A stretch of DNA of 64,000 bases from Verrucomicrobiaceae bacterium (GTDB taxonomy: Bacteria > Verrucomicrobiota > Verrucomicrobiia > Verrucomicrobiales > Verrucomicrobiaceae), in contig JABTUN010000002.1 of assembly GCA_015075365.1 (NCBI GenBank), forward strand, positions 1,364,001 through 1,428,000, read 5' to 3'. Made by a program: the position numbers and the translations under genes. The notes beneath the pieces are model-generated. The model saw nothing but the letters and a program-made list of their open reading frames with translations. It was not told the origin of the DNA and did no database searches. Positions within the stretch are counted from its first letter, which is position 1; the number at the start of each line of letters is the position of its first letter. Positions 26,201 through 34,189 of the stretch are shown here, one piece after another.

Positions 26201-29200
26201 GAGCTTTTCGGCGTCTTTGAGCTTCGGCCAGTTCAGCACGAAGGCGAACTCGGCGAGGTGAGGATTCAGCGTGTTCAAGAGGCTGTACACGCCGCTGAGC
26301 GTGTCGTAGGTCTCCAGCTCGCTCGTGAGGATGTCGGCGAGGGTGAGTGACTTGCCGGTGTCGAGCACGGTGCTCTCCTTTTTCTGCGTGAAGGGCTTCG
26401 CAGGATCGAGATTTCGCGCGAGGCGCTGGTCGGCAAATTTCGTCGGCACCTCCGGCAGCGTGAGCGTGCGCCAGGAGGCGTTTTGCAGGTCCTCGGCGTA
26501 GATTTGCACGTGTTGGCGGTCGCCGAGCATCTTGCGCTCGATGCGCACGACGCCGTCCTTGTCGGGAACGAGGTTGTAGATGACTGGTGCGGCGCTGGCG
26601 ATGAAATCGAGGTTCGTGCCGCCTTGCGGGCCTACTTGGGCCTTCATCTTCTTCGCGGGCATGGCTTTGGGAGCTTCGACCGCTCCAGCGGCTCCACCGC
26701 GAGTCATGGACGCGCCTTCACCGGCTTGATTGCCGAGCGCATCGAGATCGGTGCTGCGAATCTCCCACGGATTCAGCAACAGGCCGGGGCGCGTGAGCAT
26801 GTTGCCGGGGAAGAGCTTCGCGTAGCGGCGTTCGAGGATGTAGCGGTATTCATCGCCGATCTCGCGACCGGCGGAGTAGAGATTCGGATTGCGTGCGGGT
26901 GTGCCGGAGGCCGCGCCGAAACGTGCGAAGCCGCCGAGACCGCCAAAGAGGCCGCTGCCAGGATCAAATCGCGACGCGGCAACATGCACGCGGGCGAAAT
27001 GGCTGCTGTGCGCGAGTTTGACGGTGATGAAGTCTTTGTCGGTGGTGGTCTCGGTGATGTGGAGTGGCGAGTTGCCTTTGAGTTCGAGCTGGCGGTGCTT
27101 GCCGAGTGCCCAACCGCCGATTTGGGTGCCGGCGGTGACTTTGATGGTGATGAGTTGGTCGCCAAGGCGAAGAGTGTAATCCCCGACCTTTAGGTCGCGG
27201 AGGCTGACGAAACCAGGTTCGGCGTGGATCGCTGCGGAGTGGTCTTGGACATACGTTCCCGCTGCTTGGGAGAGGAGCGAGACGGGCTGAAGCCCTGGAC
27301 TACTTTTCGCGATGCGAATCGTCTCGCCTTCGATGGCTTGGATGATCGTGGAAAGCGTGTTGTCGGCTTCTTCGAGAGACCAGGTGCTTTGTCGGCCGTT
27401 TGGAGCTTTGGCGGTGACTTGCTCGATGCCGTCGAGTTTGCCGAGGGCAATGCGGCCTTTGTCGTCGGTTTTGAGGGCGTGGGTCTGCACGCGGGTGAAG
27501 TCGCGATGCTTGAAGGTGAAGATGACTTGCTGGTCGGCGACGGGTTCGCCGTTTTTGCCGAGAAGCTCGAACACGCGGCTGCCGTCGAAGGTGCTGAGGT
27601 GGCCGTCGTTGGTGGCCTCGGTTTTGTCGATGCCGTTGAGCGTCCAGGTGTGGCTGGCGTTGAGATCGCGCTTCGTGCCGCCGGCACTGAGGACATCCAC
27701 TTTGCCGCTGAGCGTGACGCTGAGGCTGGCGAGGCGCTCGGGCACGGTGAGCGTGTGCGTGAGGACGCTGCCGGCGCTGAGTTTGAGGTCTTTGACTTCA
27801 CGCGTCGTCGAAATGCCGTCGTGCGTGGTGCTGGTGATGGTCAGCTTCGGCTCGGTGAGCAATTCAGGAGCGAGATGCGTCTCGCCGAGCATCAAGGCCG
27901 TGCGCACGGCCAGCGTGGCCTCGCGACGCGCGAGGAGTTGCTCGCGCTCGATGTGGAATTGGGCGTCGAGGCGATATTCCTCGGCGTGGTGGTTGAACTG
28001 CGTGAGCGTTGCGAAGGTGCCGGCGGCGTCGCCGATGATGAGGTTCTTCGTGCCGGGCTGGTTCGTGAACGGAATGGCGATACGGCCGAGTTTTTCATCG
28101 ACGGTGAGTTTGCGACCCTCAAACCACGCGACGGCGTCTTTGACGGGCTGGTTCTTTTCGTCGAGCACGAGCACCAAATCGCCCGCGGGGCCGGTTTGCT
28201 GCAAAACATGCCACTGGCCGGTGCGGATGAGCGCACGGCTGCTGCGGCCGCCGCCGATGAATTCGATGATCCAGGCCCCGCGTTTGCCTTTGAGGTCCGG
28301 GAAGGCGAATTTTTGCCGTGTGCGCGTGAACGGGCCGCCGTCGAAGGCGTGCGTCTGCTCGCTGTTGGCGACGAGGCCGTCGAGATTGAGGTCGGTGTTG
28401 AGCTGGCGCTGCTGGGTCTGGAAAAAGTTGAGCGTGTTGAGCTCGAAAATCTTCACGATGAGCTTCGGCGTGTTTTTGACGACCACGTCGAACGCGATGT
28501 CATCGCCCGGCAGGAACTGCGGGGCGTTCGTGGCGGGGAATTCGATGTCCACGCGGTCTTTGAGCGCCTGAAACTCTGTCGGCGTGATGAGCGAGGCCCA
28601 GCGCTCAGGATTGCCGATGCCATTCGTGATGAGCGCCTCGGCGAGGATGGGCTTCAGCCAGGCATCGCTGACGTGCTCGATCCATGGGGCGAGGAGATCG
28701 CGCGGATTCGAGTCGGCCTTCGCGGATGTGGCGAAAAGGTGGAGGAAGTAGTCGCGGACGAGTTCTTCGTCGTTGTGGACGGGCGGCGAGCTGATGAGCG
28801 GATCGCTGAGGTCGGCGTCGAGGTCGCACCAGTCGGAGTTGTAGGTGCGGAGGAACGCCTCGTTGATGTAGGGCAGGCGACGCGGGAGCTTCAGGTAGGT
28901 GAGGAAGCGCTCGCGATCATAGACGCCGTTTTTGCGGTCGTGATCGAGTCGGAGGTAAAGGATGCGGGCTTTGAGTGTTTTATGCGAGTTGACGCCCTTC
29001 GCGAAGGCCCACACGCGGTCGAGCCAAGCCTCGCGCTCCGCTTCGTCGTATTCGAGGCTCACATCGGCGTTGGGGGCCAGTTTGCGCAGGTAAGTGTAGA
29101 TGAAGGCCGTGCTGCCGATGTTCTGGCCTCTCAGCTCATCGAGCTGCGTGAGCAAAAGCTGCCGATGAATCGGCAAATCGCCGAAACCGATGCTCGGCTC

Positions 29201-29794
29201 GGCTTGGAAGTCCGCTTTCACCGCCTCGATCAGATTTGGCACATCGGGCCGCTGGAGTTTTTGCAGCACGGCGCGGCGTTGATCCGGCGTGAGCGGCACC
29301 TGATCGCGAATGAGCGAGGCGAGCGCCTCCTGCGAGAGGCTTTGGAGGCCGCGGTCGTTGTTCAAGGCATCGCGCAGGAAGACCTCGCGGCTGATTTTCG
29401 CCGGATCGAGGCTGGTGGGCAGGTCCGGCTTTGCATCCGGCACCTGGCGCTGGTGGTCGTGGCGGATGCCGAGGCGCTCGATGAGGTATTTCAGCGTGCC
29501 CTGCGGGTCCTTTTCATAGCCGAGGATGGCCTCGCGGTTCAGAATGACGCGGCGCGCCTCGTTTTCGTCCGGCGTCCGCTGCCGCCACTCGTTGAGCAGG
29601 TTATTGAGCTTCGCCGTGTCGCGGACGTTTTGATAATGCAGGGCGTGGAAGAAATAATACTCCTCCGAGCCGGGAACGAGCTCCCCGAGGGCCTTTTCCC
29701 GGTCGGCGGCAAGGGCGAAGCGCTCGATGAAGCCGATTTCGTTTTCGGCGAGGGCCGCGAGGGGCAGCAAGAAGACAAGGACAAACGTTTTCAT
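23264..29794 (-). CDS. Giant exported protein, macroglobulin-like architecture suspected
   Basis: The product of 2176 residues has a signal peptide (MKTFVLVFLLPLAALAENE). The N-terminal third is helical and repeat-like; residues about 430-1000 look like successive beta-sandwich domains (for example DDIAFDVVVKNTPKLIVKI and DLVLVLDEKNQPVKDAVAWF), similar in style to alpha-2-macroglobulin MG domains. The last 700 residues are helical again with a final beta domain. No thioester CGEQ motif is seen, so a trapping role is not shown. Two oddities are a PATR-like stretch (residues about 1409-1431, GASTYTGAVTISGGTVNTL) and an in-frame SDRSDKSDQSD element near residue 1905. Function unknown; exported. 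Confidence 0.75.
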   Translation of the reverse strand: MKTFVLVFLLPLAALAENEIGFIERFALAADREKALGELVPGSEEYYFFHALHYQNVRDTAKLNNLLNEWRQRTPDENEARRVILNREAILGYEKDPQGTLKYLIERLGIRHDHQRQVPDAKPDLPTSLDPAKISREVFLRDALNNDRGLQSLSQEALASLIRDQVPLTPDQRRAVLQKLQRPDVPNLIEAVKADFQAEPSIGFGDLPIHRQLLLTQLDELRGQNIGSTAFIYTYLRKLAPNADVSLEYDEAEREAWLDRVWAFAKGVNSHKTLKARILYLRLDHDRKNGVYDRERFLTYLKLPRRLPYINEAFLRTYNSDWCDLDADLSDPLISSPPVHNDEELVRDYFLHLFATSAKADSNPRDLLAPWIEHVSDAWLKPILAEALITNGIGNPERWASLITPTEFQALKDRVDIEFPATNAPQFLPGDDIAFDVVVKNTPKLIVKIFELNTLNFFQTQQRQLNTDLNLDGLVANSEQTHAFDGGPFTRTRQKFAFPDLKGKRGAWIIEFIGGGRSSRALIRTGQWHVLQQTGPAGDLVLVLDEKNQPVKDAVAWFEGRKLTVDEKLGRIAIPFTNQPGTKNLIIGDAAGTFATLTQFNHHAEEYRLDAQFHIEREQLLARREATLAVRTALMLGETHLAPELLTEPKLTITSTTHDGISTTREVKDLKLSAGSVLTHTLTVPERLASLSVTLSGKVDVLSAGGTKRDLNASHTWTLNGIDKTEATNDGHLSTFDGSRVFELLGKNGEPVADQQVIFTFKHRDFTRVQTHALKTDDKGRIALGKLDGIEQVTAKAPNGRQSTWSLEEADNTLSTIIQAIEGETIRIAKSSPGLQPVSLLSQAAGTYVQDHSAAIHAEPGFVSLRDLKVGDYTLRLGDQLITIKVTAGTQIGGWALGKHRQLELKGNSPLHITETTTDKDFITVKLAHSSHFARVHVAASRFDPGSGLFGGLGGFARFGAASGTPARNPNLYSAGREIGDEYRYILERRYAKLFPGNMLTRPGLLLNPWEIRSTDLDALGNQAGEGASMTRGGAAGAVEAPKAMPAKKMKAQVGPQGGTNLDFIASAAPVIYNLVPDKDGVVRIERKMLGDRQHVQIYAEDLQNASWRTLTLPEVPTKFADQRLARNLDPAKPFTQKKESTVLDTGKSLTLADILTSELETYDTLSGVYSLLNTLNPHLAEFAFVLNWPKLKDAEKLAKYGEYACHELNLFLQHKDKPFFDKVVKPYLAHKKDKTFMDEYLLGLDLSKHLEPWAYARLNIVERILLAQRLQNEAPNAARHVRELWEMIPPNPEEADRLFEMALRGRAMENETRGALGDLETAKKQAELDAPQLAPMSPAPVPAAAAPVDAFAAPPGGGVGKGMGVGGGALRRSMTVDELKAMKDSDGDSEMEKLAAGRDAALVGGWAVSGASTYTGAVTISGGTVNTLYFGTEVAARARQEVRVFYRALGPTKEWAENNYYKRRIDEQDAELITVNAFWRDYAAWVAAGSRGGFVSANIAEACHSFPEMMLALAVLDLPFEAPKHTTKAENGQFIFTAGGPCILFHKEIKPVDGDKSAQGQLLVSQSFFRQGDRYRMEGNEKFEKYVTDEFLTGVTYGANVVVTNPTSSRVKAAVLLQIPQGALPILGSKATDSKQVRLEPYTTQTFEYHFYFPAVSAKAGVKFAHFPVNVGGAAAKPMEFNVVAKLTQVDKASWDYVSQNSTEAEVFAFLEQNNLEALDLERVAWRCKQGDFYQKLVGFMNQHHVSDDAVFSYAFLHNDAAMLGQLLKDDDGYGPYFASKLLTLEPIELRSYEHLEYSPLVNQRAHRLGSEWRIANPAVLQQYTQLLTALAHKPQLDAMDSMSVVYYLFLQDRVEEALTRFKAIDATKLPTRLQHDYFQCYAAFYEGDVAAARGVASKRLASSDRSDKSDQSDLPPRWKTLFKDVLTQADEVDGKTTKPEKPAQPDREAQQSDLASTEPGFDFKVEKQTISLNWKNLSEVTLNYYLMDPEFSFSSNPFVSQDAGRFSIIKPNKTATQALPKDAMKLDVPLPGEFAKANVLVEVIGAGKRQTQAYHANTLKLTLTENYGRLETRDVSTDKPLPKAYVKVYAKLNNGTVRFFKDGYTDLRGRFDYASLNAPENVTQQQVSDGGAPANGLDYAMLKPAELNNVSKLSILVLSDTHGATVKEVDPPGR
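24050..24083. repeat. Short GTC-GAC-rich repeat inserted in the giant gene
   Basis: The plus strand shows GTCAGAC, GTCTGAC, GTCGGAC and GTCCGAC in tandem (34 bases), with mixed palindromic character. It is read in frame as SDRSDKSDQSD. It differs in composition from its surroundings and resembles GTC-GAC intergenic repeats; it appears inserted without breaking the frame. Confidence 0.55.
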
Positions 29795-29918
29795 GGCTAA
29801 GGCAAGGATAGCAGGCCGGAGCATCACGCGGGAAGGCCGATTTTATTGTAAACGCGCCGTAAATTGCCCGCGAAGCCCCCCCGGGCATCCTGGCACGGCC
29901 GACGGGCCAAAAAAGCGT

Positions 29919-29946
29919 TTGAAAGAGGGGGGGCGGGCTGTACTAT
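29919..29946 (+). promoter_or_regulatory. Predicted promoter of the ferredoxin gene
   Basis: TTGAAA at 29919-29924 and TACTAT at 29941-29946 are separated by 16 nt, with the ATG at 29970. The elements match those before sucC in sequence and spacing. The expected leader is about 17 nt and no Shine-Dalgarno is visible. Confidence 0.5.
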
Positions 29947-29969
29947 CCGCGCCCTCAACCCAGACCCTC

Positions 29970-30206
29970 ATGGCTGACGCTGCAAACAAGTACTCTCAAA
30001 ACGCCCCCGGAGCCTATTATGTCGATGACCAGTGCATCGACTGCGACCTTTGCCGCGAAACGGCACCAGCCAACTTCAAGCGCGATGACGACGGCGGCCA
30101 CTCCTACCTCTACAAGCAACCGGAGACCGACGACGAACGCGCTCTGTGCGAGGAAGCCCTGACCGGCTGCCCGGTGGAGGCGATCGGCCGAGACGGCGAG
30201 GGCTGA
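29970..30206 (+). CDS. Small [4Fe-4S] ferredoxin
   Basis: This 78-residue protein has the cluster motif CIDCDLCRETAP (Cys-x2-Cys-x2-Cys) followed about 40 residues later by GCPVEAIG, supplying the fourth Cys before Pro. Only one 4Fe-4S cluster is expected. It is acidic and soluble, so it is likely a cytoplasmic electron carrier. The start ATG 29970 sits 24 nt after a clear promoter; the longer upstream frame would run through the promoter. A hairpin terminator follows at 30245. The partner redox enzyme is not in the neighbourhood. Confidence 0.9.
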   Translation: MADAANKYSQNAPGAYYVDDQCIDCDLCRETAPANFKRDDDGGHSYLYKQPETDDERALCEEALTGCPVEAIGRDGEG

Positions 30207-30244
30207 TCCCCTGCCTTTCCCCATTCCACGGCATTTTTCCAGAG

Positions 30245-30268
30245 AACCGGCGCGCAGGCGCCGGTTTT
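30245..30268 (+). terminator. Hairpin terminator after ferredoxin
   Basis: AACCGGCGC (30245-30253), a GCAG loop and GCGCCGGTT (30258-30266) form a perfect 9-bp stem followed by a short T-rich run (TTCGTGTTTT). It lies 38 nt after the ferredoxin stop and 16 nt before the end of the convergent gene, so it may act in both directions. Confidence 0.65.
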
Positions 30269-30283
30269 CGTGTTTTCACCGCG

Positions 30284-31276
30284 TCAATCAAGCAGCAGCC
30301 AGCGGGCAGCGACGACCTGATGGATGATGAGACACTGGTCGGACTGCGGATTTTCCGGGAAGCCGACCTTCAGCGTGTAGCCGCTCATGGCCCCGGAGGC
30401 CTTGGCCTCCTCCAACTGGGCGGTGAGCCAGACGCCGATCTCCGAAGTGCGCTCCGCGTATCCATAGAGCGTGTCCACCCCGTTGGCGGCGATCATTTTG
30501 ACACAAAGGTAGCGCGCGGAGTCGGCGAACTCGTAGTTGTAGTAGTCAAACAGGCGCACGAAGGCGCGGACCTGCACCGGCGCGACCGGCTTAGCCTCGC
30601 GGATGCGTGAGAAACTCATGGCGTTGTGCCCCGCGAGGCTCTCCCAGTCGATGAGGAAGCGTCCGCCGCTGTCACGGCGCATGGCGACCTCACACAGGCC
30701 GGTGGCGCGGCTGCTGGCATAGCCGAAGTAAAGGATTTCGTGGCCATCGAGCAGCAGGCGCGACTTTTGACGCAGCTCGGTGTGGTCCGGATCGGTCTCC
30801 TTCAGCGTGTCATAATGCTCCACCATCAGCGGCCCGACACGGGGCGCGTCATACACGAAGGGGATGCGCTCGCGCGTGGTCACGGCGCGCCAGTAGCCAT
30901 CGAGAACCGCCAGGGCATCGACAAAGTCGGCGGCGGAGTCCTGAAGGGGGAGTTCCTTGAAGGTGCCGGGCAGCGGCACGAGGCTGTCAGAGGCGGCGGA
31001 TTTCGACTTGGAGGCGGCTGTCTCCTGGAGGGAGACTTTGGGCGTGGCGTCCGGCCGGGTATCCTGGATGATGCCCGCGCCGGCATCGAGCCCCAGTTTT
31101 TCGAGATCGCGGATGCGCATCTCGTGGAGCCGGGCCCGCTCCAGCATCACCATTCGTGCCTGGATGCTCTGGGAATACCACCGCCAGCCCACCACGAGCG
31201 TCAGCACCAGGCAGATGCACGCGGTGGCGGCCACGGCCATGAAGGCGCGATGGGAACCTGTGGAGCCGGATGTCAT
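30284..31276 (-). CDS. Membrane-anchored hypothetical protein
   Basis: The 330-residue protein has a single N-terminal transmembrane helix (FMAVAATACICLVLTLVVGW), a helical linker with coiled-coil character (ERARLHEMRIRDLEKLG), a Lys/Ser-rich stretch and a C-terminal alpha/beta domain containing SRLLLDGHEILYFGYASSRA and VRAFVRLFDYYNYEF. It would place the domain outside the cytoplasm. No known family was recognised. It is divergent from the KdsD-like gene. Confidence 0.6.
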   Translation of the reverse strand: MTSGSTGSHRAFMAVAATACICLVLTLVVGWRWYSQSIQARMVMLERARLHEMRIRDLEKLGLDAGAGIIQDTRPDATPKVSLQETAASKSKSAASDSLVPLPGTFKELPLQDSAADFVDALAVLDGYWRAVTTRERIPFVYDAPRVGPLMVEHYDTLKETDPDHTELRQKSRLLLDGHEILYFGYASSRATGLCEVAMRRDSGGRFLIDWESLAGHNAMSFSRIREAKPVAPVQVRAFVRLFDYYNYEFADSARYLCVKMIAANGVDTLYGYAERTSEIGVWLTAQLEEAKASGAMSGYTLKVGFPENPQSDQCLIIHQVVAARWLLLD

Positions 31277-31343
31277 GGATGGAAATGAGGAGGAAAACCA
31301 AAGATGACATTGGCGGAGTTCCCTTTGTTCTCAAGCACTTAGG

Positions 31344-31372
31344 TTGAATGAAGTTCCAGCGCCGCCTAGGTT
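31344..31372 (+). promoter_or_regulatory. Predicted promoter of the kdsD-like gene
   Basis: TTGAAT (31344-31349) and TAGGTT (31367-31372) are 17 nt apart, with the chosen ATG at 31383. This argues against the longer start at 31344, because the -35 element would then be coding. No Shine-Dalgarno is present. Confidence 0.45.
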
Positions 31373-31382
31373 GGCGGTGCCC

Positions 31383-32354
31383 ATGAGTTACTCCGACCAA
31401 GCCCGCCGCGTGATCCAGCTCGAAATCGAGCAGCTCCAGCGCCTGCATGCACGCCTCGACGGCGCGTTTTCCCAGGCGGTGGACCTGCTGCTGGAGTGCC
31501 TGCGGCGGCGCGGGAAATTCATCGTGTGCGGTGTGGGCAAGAGCGGCAGCATCGGCCACAAGCTGGGCGCCACGCTCAACAGCACGGGCGCCACCACCGT
31601 GGTGCTGAACGTGGGCGACGCGCTGCACGGCGACCTGGGTGTGATCGACCCGGGCGATCTGGCCGTGCTGCTGAGCTACAGCGGAGAGACGGCCGAGCTG
31701 CTGGACCTGCTGCCGCATTTGAAGCGCTTTGGCCTGCCCGTGATCGCCATCACCGGCGCGGCGGACTCCACGCTGGCGCGCAATGCCGACGTGGTGCTCG
31801 ATGTGCATGTCACCCAGGAGGCATGCCCGTTGAACCTGGCACCCACCGCCAGCACCACGACCATGCTCGTGCTATGCGACGCGCTGGCCATGGTGCTGCT
31901 GGAGGCGCGTGGCTTCCAGGCGGAGGATTTTGCGCGGCTGCACCCCGGCGGCTCGCTGGGCCGCGCGCTGCTGACCCGGGTGAAGGACGTGATGCGCAGC
32001 GGCGGCCAACTGGCCTTGATCACGCCGGAGACGACGGTGAAGGACGCGCTGGAGGCCATGACGCGGGCGCGCAGCGGCGCGGCGGTGGTGGTGGACGCGG
32101 AGGGCATGCTGGCGGGCGTCTTCACGCACGGCGACTTCGTGCGTGCCTTCCAACGGGACAACGCGATCTCATCGAAGCCGGTGCGTGAGTTCATGACGGT
32201 CCGGCCGGTCAGCATCCAGGCGGACAAACTGGCCGCCGAGGTGCTGGCCACGCTCGAAAAATGCCGCATCGACGACCTGGTGGTCGTCGATGACACGGGC
32301 AGGCCCGTGGGCATGGTGGACACCCAGGATCTCACACGCCTGCGGCTGGTGTAG
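31383..32354 (+). CDS. kdsD: Arabinose-5-phosphate isomerase (KpsF/GutQ/KdsD family)
   Basis: The 323-residue enzyme has an N-terminal SIS domain (CGVGKSGSIGHKLGATLNST, LLSYSGETAELL, VIAITGAADSTLAR) and two C-terminal CBS domains (RVKDVMRSGG, EFMTVRPVSI, RIDDLVVVDD). It converts ribulose 5-phosphate to arabinose 5-phosphate, the precursor of KDO in lipopolysaccharide, in the cytoplasm. Length fits the family (about 325). The start was chosen at ATG 31383, which lies after a promoter. It is monocistronic, divergent from the previous gene. Confidence 0.93.
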   Translation: MSYSDQARRVIQLEIEQLQRLHARLDGAFSQAVDLLLECLRRRGKFIVCGVGKSGSIGHKLGATLNSTGATTVVLNVGDALHGDLGVIDPGDLAVLLSYSGETAELLDLLPHLKRFGLPVIAITGAADSTLARNADVVLDVHVTQEACPLNLAPTASTTTMLVLCDALAMVLLEARGFQAEDFARLHPGGSLGRALLTRVKDVMRSGGQLALITPETTVKDALEAMTRARSGAAVVVDAEGMLAGVFTHGDFVRAFQRDNAISSKPVREFMTVRPVSIQADKLAAEVLATLEKCRIDDLVVVDDTGRPVGMVDTQDLTRLRLV

Positions 32355-32502
32355 GGCTGCGGCATGACCGCGAGCCGCGCGCCATGACGGCACGCCTGTC
32401 GAACAATCTCCGCGCGCCCGCGTCTGTCCGGCGGAAAAAAATTCCGCAAACTCCTTTCCGGGAAGCTCCTTGAACTTTCGATTCCAACCAGTAAAAGCCA
32501 CC

Positions 32503-33240
32503 ATGCGCCGTCTTGCCCCCCTGCTGCTGCCCGTTTCGCTCGCGACCGGCCTCGTGATCGCCGCATGCACCACGCCGTATGACACCAGCCGGGTGCGCCG
32601 CTGGGAGTCCCGTTACAATGATGGCGCGCTACGCCCGGTGACACCGGACCAGCTCCTGGCCGAGGCGCGGGTGAGACTGGACCTGATCCCCGCCGGGACA
32701 GCAGGCCGCCGGCATTACCGGCCCATGAACGTGCGCTATATTACCATCCACAGCACACAGAACTACACCGGGAACGCCTACAACCATGCGCTGGCGCTGA
32801 AACGCGGCGCGCTGCGCGCCACCCGGCGCCCGGGTGGCAACCGGATCGGCTTTCTGACCTGGCACTTCACCGTGCAGGACGACGTGGCCATCCAGCACCT
32901 GCCCTGCCGCGAGCAGGGAGAGCACGCCGACTTCGACGGTCCGGGGAACAACTACAGCATCGGTATCGAGATGTGCGAGCACAGCGGCAACGACATCGCC
33001 CAGACCATCGACAGGACCGCGCGCCTCACGGCCTATCTCATGCGCGCCTATGGCGTGCCGCTCAGCCATGTGAAAGCGCACTACCACTGGCCGCGCAAGG
33101 GCTTGAGCACGCCGAACAAAAACTGCCCGCACTTCCTCATGGACCGCGGGCGGCCCGGCCCCACCTGGCAGTGGTTTCTCGGCCGCGTGAATCTTCACTA
33201 CAACCGCATGCTTCCCGGCCCGGCGACCCCGCTGGGCTGA
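32503..33240 (+). CDS. N-acetylmuramoyl-L-alanine amidase lipoprotein (Amidase_2)
   Basis: The 245-residue product has a lipoprotein-like signal (MRRLAPLLL to LVIAACTT) and an Amidase_2/PGRP-type domain with RYITIHSTQN (zinc His), TWHFTVQDD, NYSIGIEMCE and HYHWPRKGLST followed by KNCPHF (zinc ligands and conserved Lys). It should cleave the bond between MurNAc and the stem peptide, anchored to an envelope membrane. The ATG at 32503 begins the signal. It precedes another exported gene by 9 nt, so the two are probably co-transcribed. Confidence 0.9.
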   Translation: MRRLAPLLLPVSLATGLVIAACTTPYDTSRVRRWESRYNDGALRPVTPDQLLAEARVRLDLIPAGTAGRRHYRPMNVRYITIHSTQNYTGNAYNHALALKRGALRATRRPGGNRIGFLTWHFTVQDDVAIQHLPCREQGEHADFDGPGNNYSIGIEMCEHSGNDIAQTIDRTARLTAYLMRAYGVPLSHVKAHYHWPRKGLSTPNKNCPHFLMDRGRPGPTWQWFLGRVNLHYNRMLPGPATPLG

Positions 33241-33249
33241 ACCCGCGCC

Positions 33250-34161
33250 ATGAAGCACCTCCTTTTTGTCCTCGGCATCCTCACCCTGCCCACCAGCGCC
33301 GCCGCGCAGGATGTGGTGACGCCTTCGAAGAGCACCCGCGTGGCCACTCTGGAGGACACCCGCATCAAGGAAAGCTCCGGGCTCACGCCAAGCCAGGTCG
33401 AGTCCGGGGTCTTCTGGACGCTCAACGACTCCGGCGGGGAGCCCTGTGTGTTCGCCATCGACATCCATGGCCACACCCGCGCCAAGGCACGCCTGGCCGG
33501 CGCGGTGAACTTTGACTGGGAAGATCTGTGCAGCGGTCGTGATGAGAAAGGCCGTCCCGTCCTCTACATTGGGGACATTGGCGACAATTTGCGCATCCGC
33601 CGCACGCTTCAGATTTACCAAATCGCGGAGCCGCGACTTGTCGCCGACGGCCTGCGCGCGCCCGAAATCATCACCGAGGCACCCGTCGTGTGGCATGTGA
33701 GCTACCCGGATGGCGCCCACAACGCGGAGGGCCTGCTCGTGCATCCCAAAACACGCCGCATTCACCTCCTCACCAAAAGCGAGGACGGCAAAAGCTCTCT
33801 CTACGCCTTCCCCGCCAGCGTGCCGGACGACGGAAAGCCCGTCATCCTTGAAAAAGTCGCCGGCATCACCTTCCCAGGTTACCCGCGCACCGGCAAACGC
33901 ATCGTGGACGACCGCATGTGTACCGGCGCTGCGTTTTCGCCAGATGGCAGCCGGCTGGTCGCGTCCACTTACAGCAGCCTCTACGAGTGGCCCCTGCCCG
34001 CCGGCACCACGCTGGCCAATGCCCTGGCAAAAAGGCCTGTCCGCCTCGTGCCGGATCTCCTCCGCCAGCTCGAAGCAGTGTGCTACGACCCGGATGGCAG
34101 GACACTCTGGATCACTAGCGAGCACCTGCCCACGCCACTGGTGAAGATCACCCGGGATTGA
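33250..34161 (+). CDS. Exported beta-propeller-like protein
   Basis: The 303-residue product has a signal peptide (MKHLLFVLGILTLPTSAAAQ) and repeated beta segments with SSGLTPSQ, FWTLNDSGGEP, DWEDLCSGRD, LYIGDIGDNLRIR, EGLLVHPKT, MCTGAAFSPDGSRL and LEAVCYDPDGRTL. The pattern WTLNDSGG..DWED..YIGDIGDN recurs in exported proteins of unknown function and is consistent with a propeller that may bind or act on a small ligand. It follows the amidase gene by 9 nt. Confidence 0.75.
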   Translation: MKHLLFVLGILTLPTSAAAQDVVTPSKSTRVATLEDTRIKESSGLTPSQVESGVFWTLNDSGGEPCVFAIDIHGHTRAKARLAGAVNFDWEDLCSGRDEKGRPVLYIGDIGDNLRIRRTLQIYQIAEPRLVADGLRAPEIITEAPVVWHVSYPDGAHNAEGLLVHPKTRRIHLLTKSEDGKSSLYAFPASVPDDGKPVILEKVAGITFPGYPRTGKRIVDDRMCTGAAFSPDGSRLVASTYSSLYEWPLPAGTTLANALAKRPVRLVPDLLRQLEAVCYDPDGRTLWITSEHLPTPLVKITRD

Positions 34162-34189
34162 GCGGGGCACCGCCTGGCAACCACACGGA

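Noticed and set aside
27224..29800. Long plus-strand open frame opposite the giant protein
   Set aside because: High-GC antisense frame with no domain or start signal; the minus strand carries a signal peptide and domain-like sequence.
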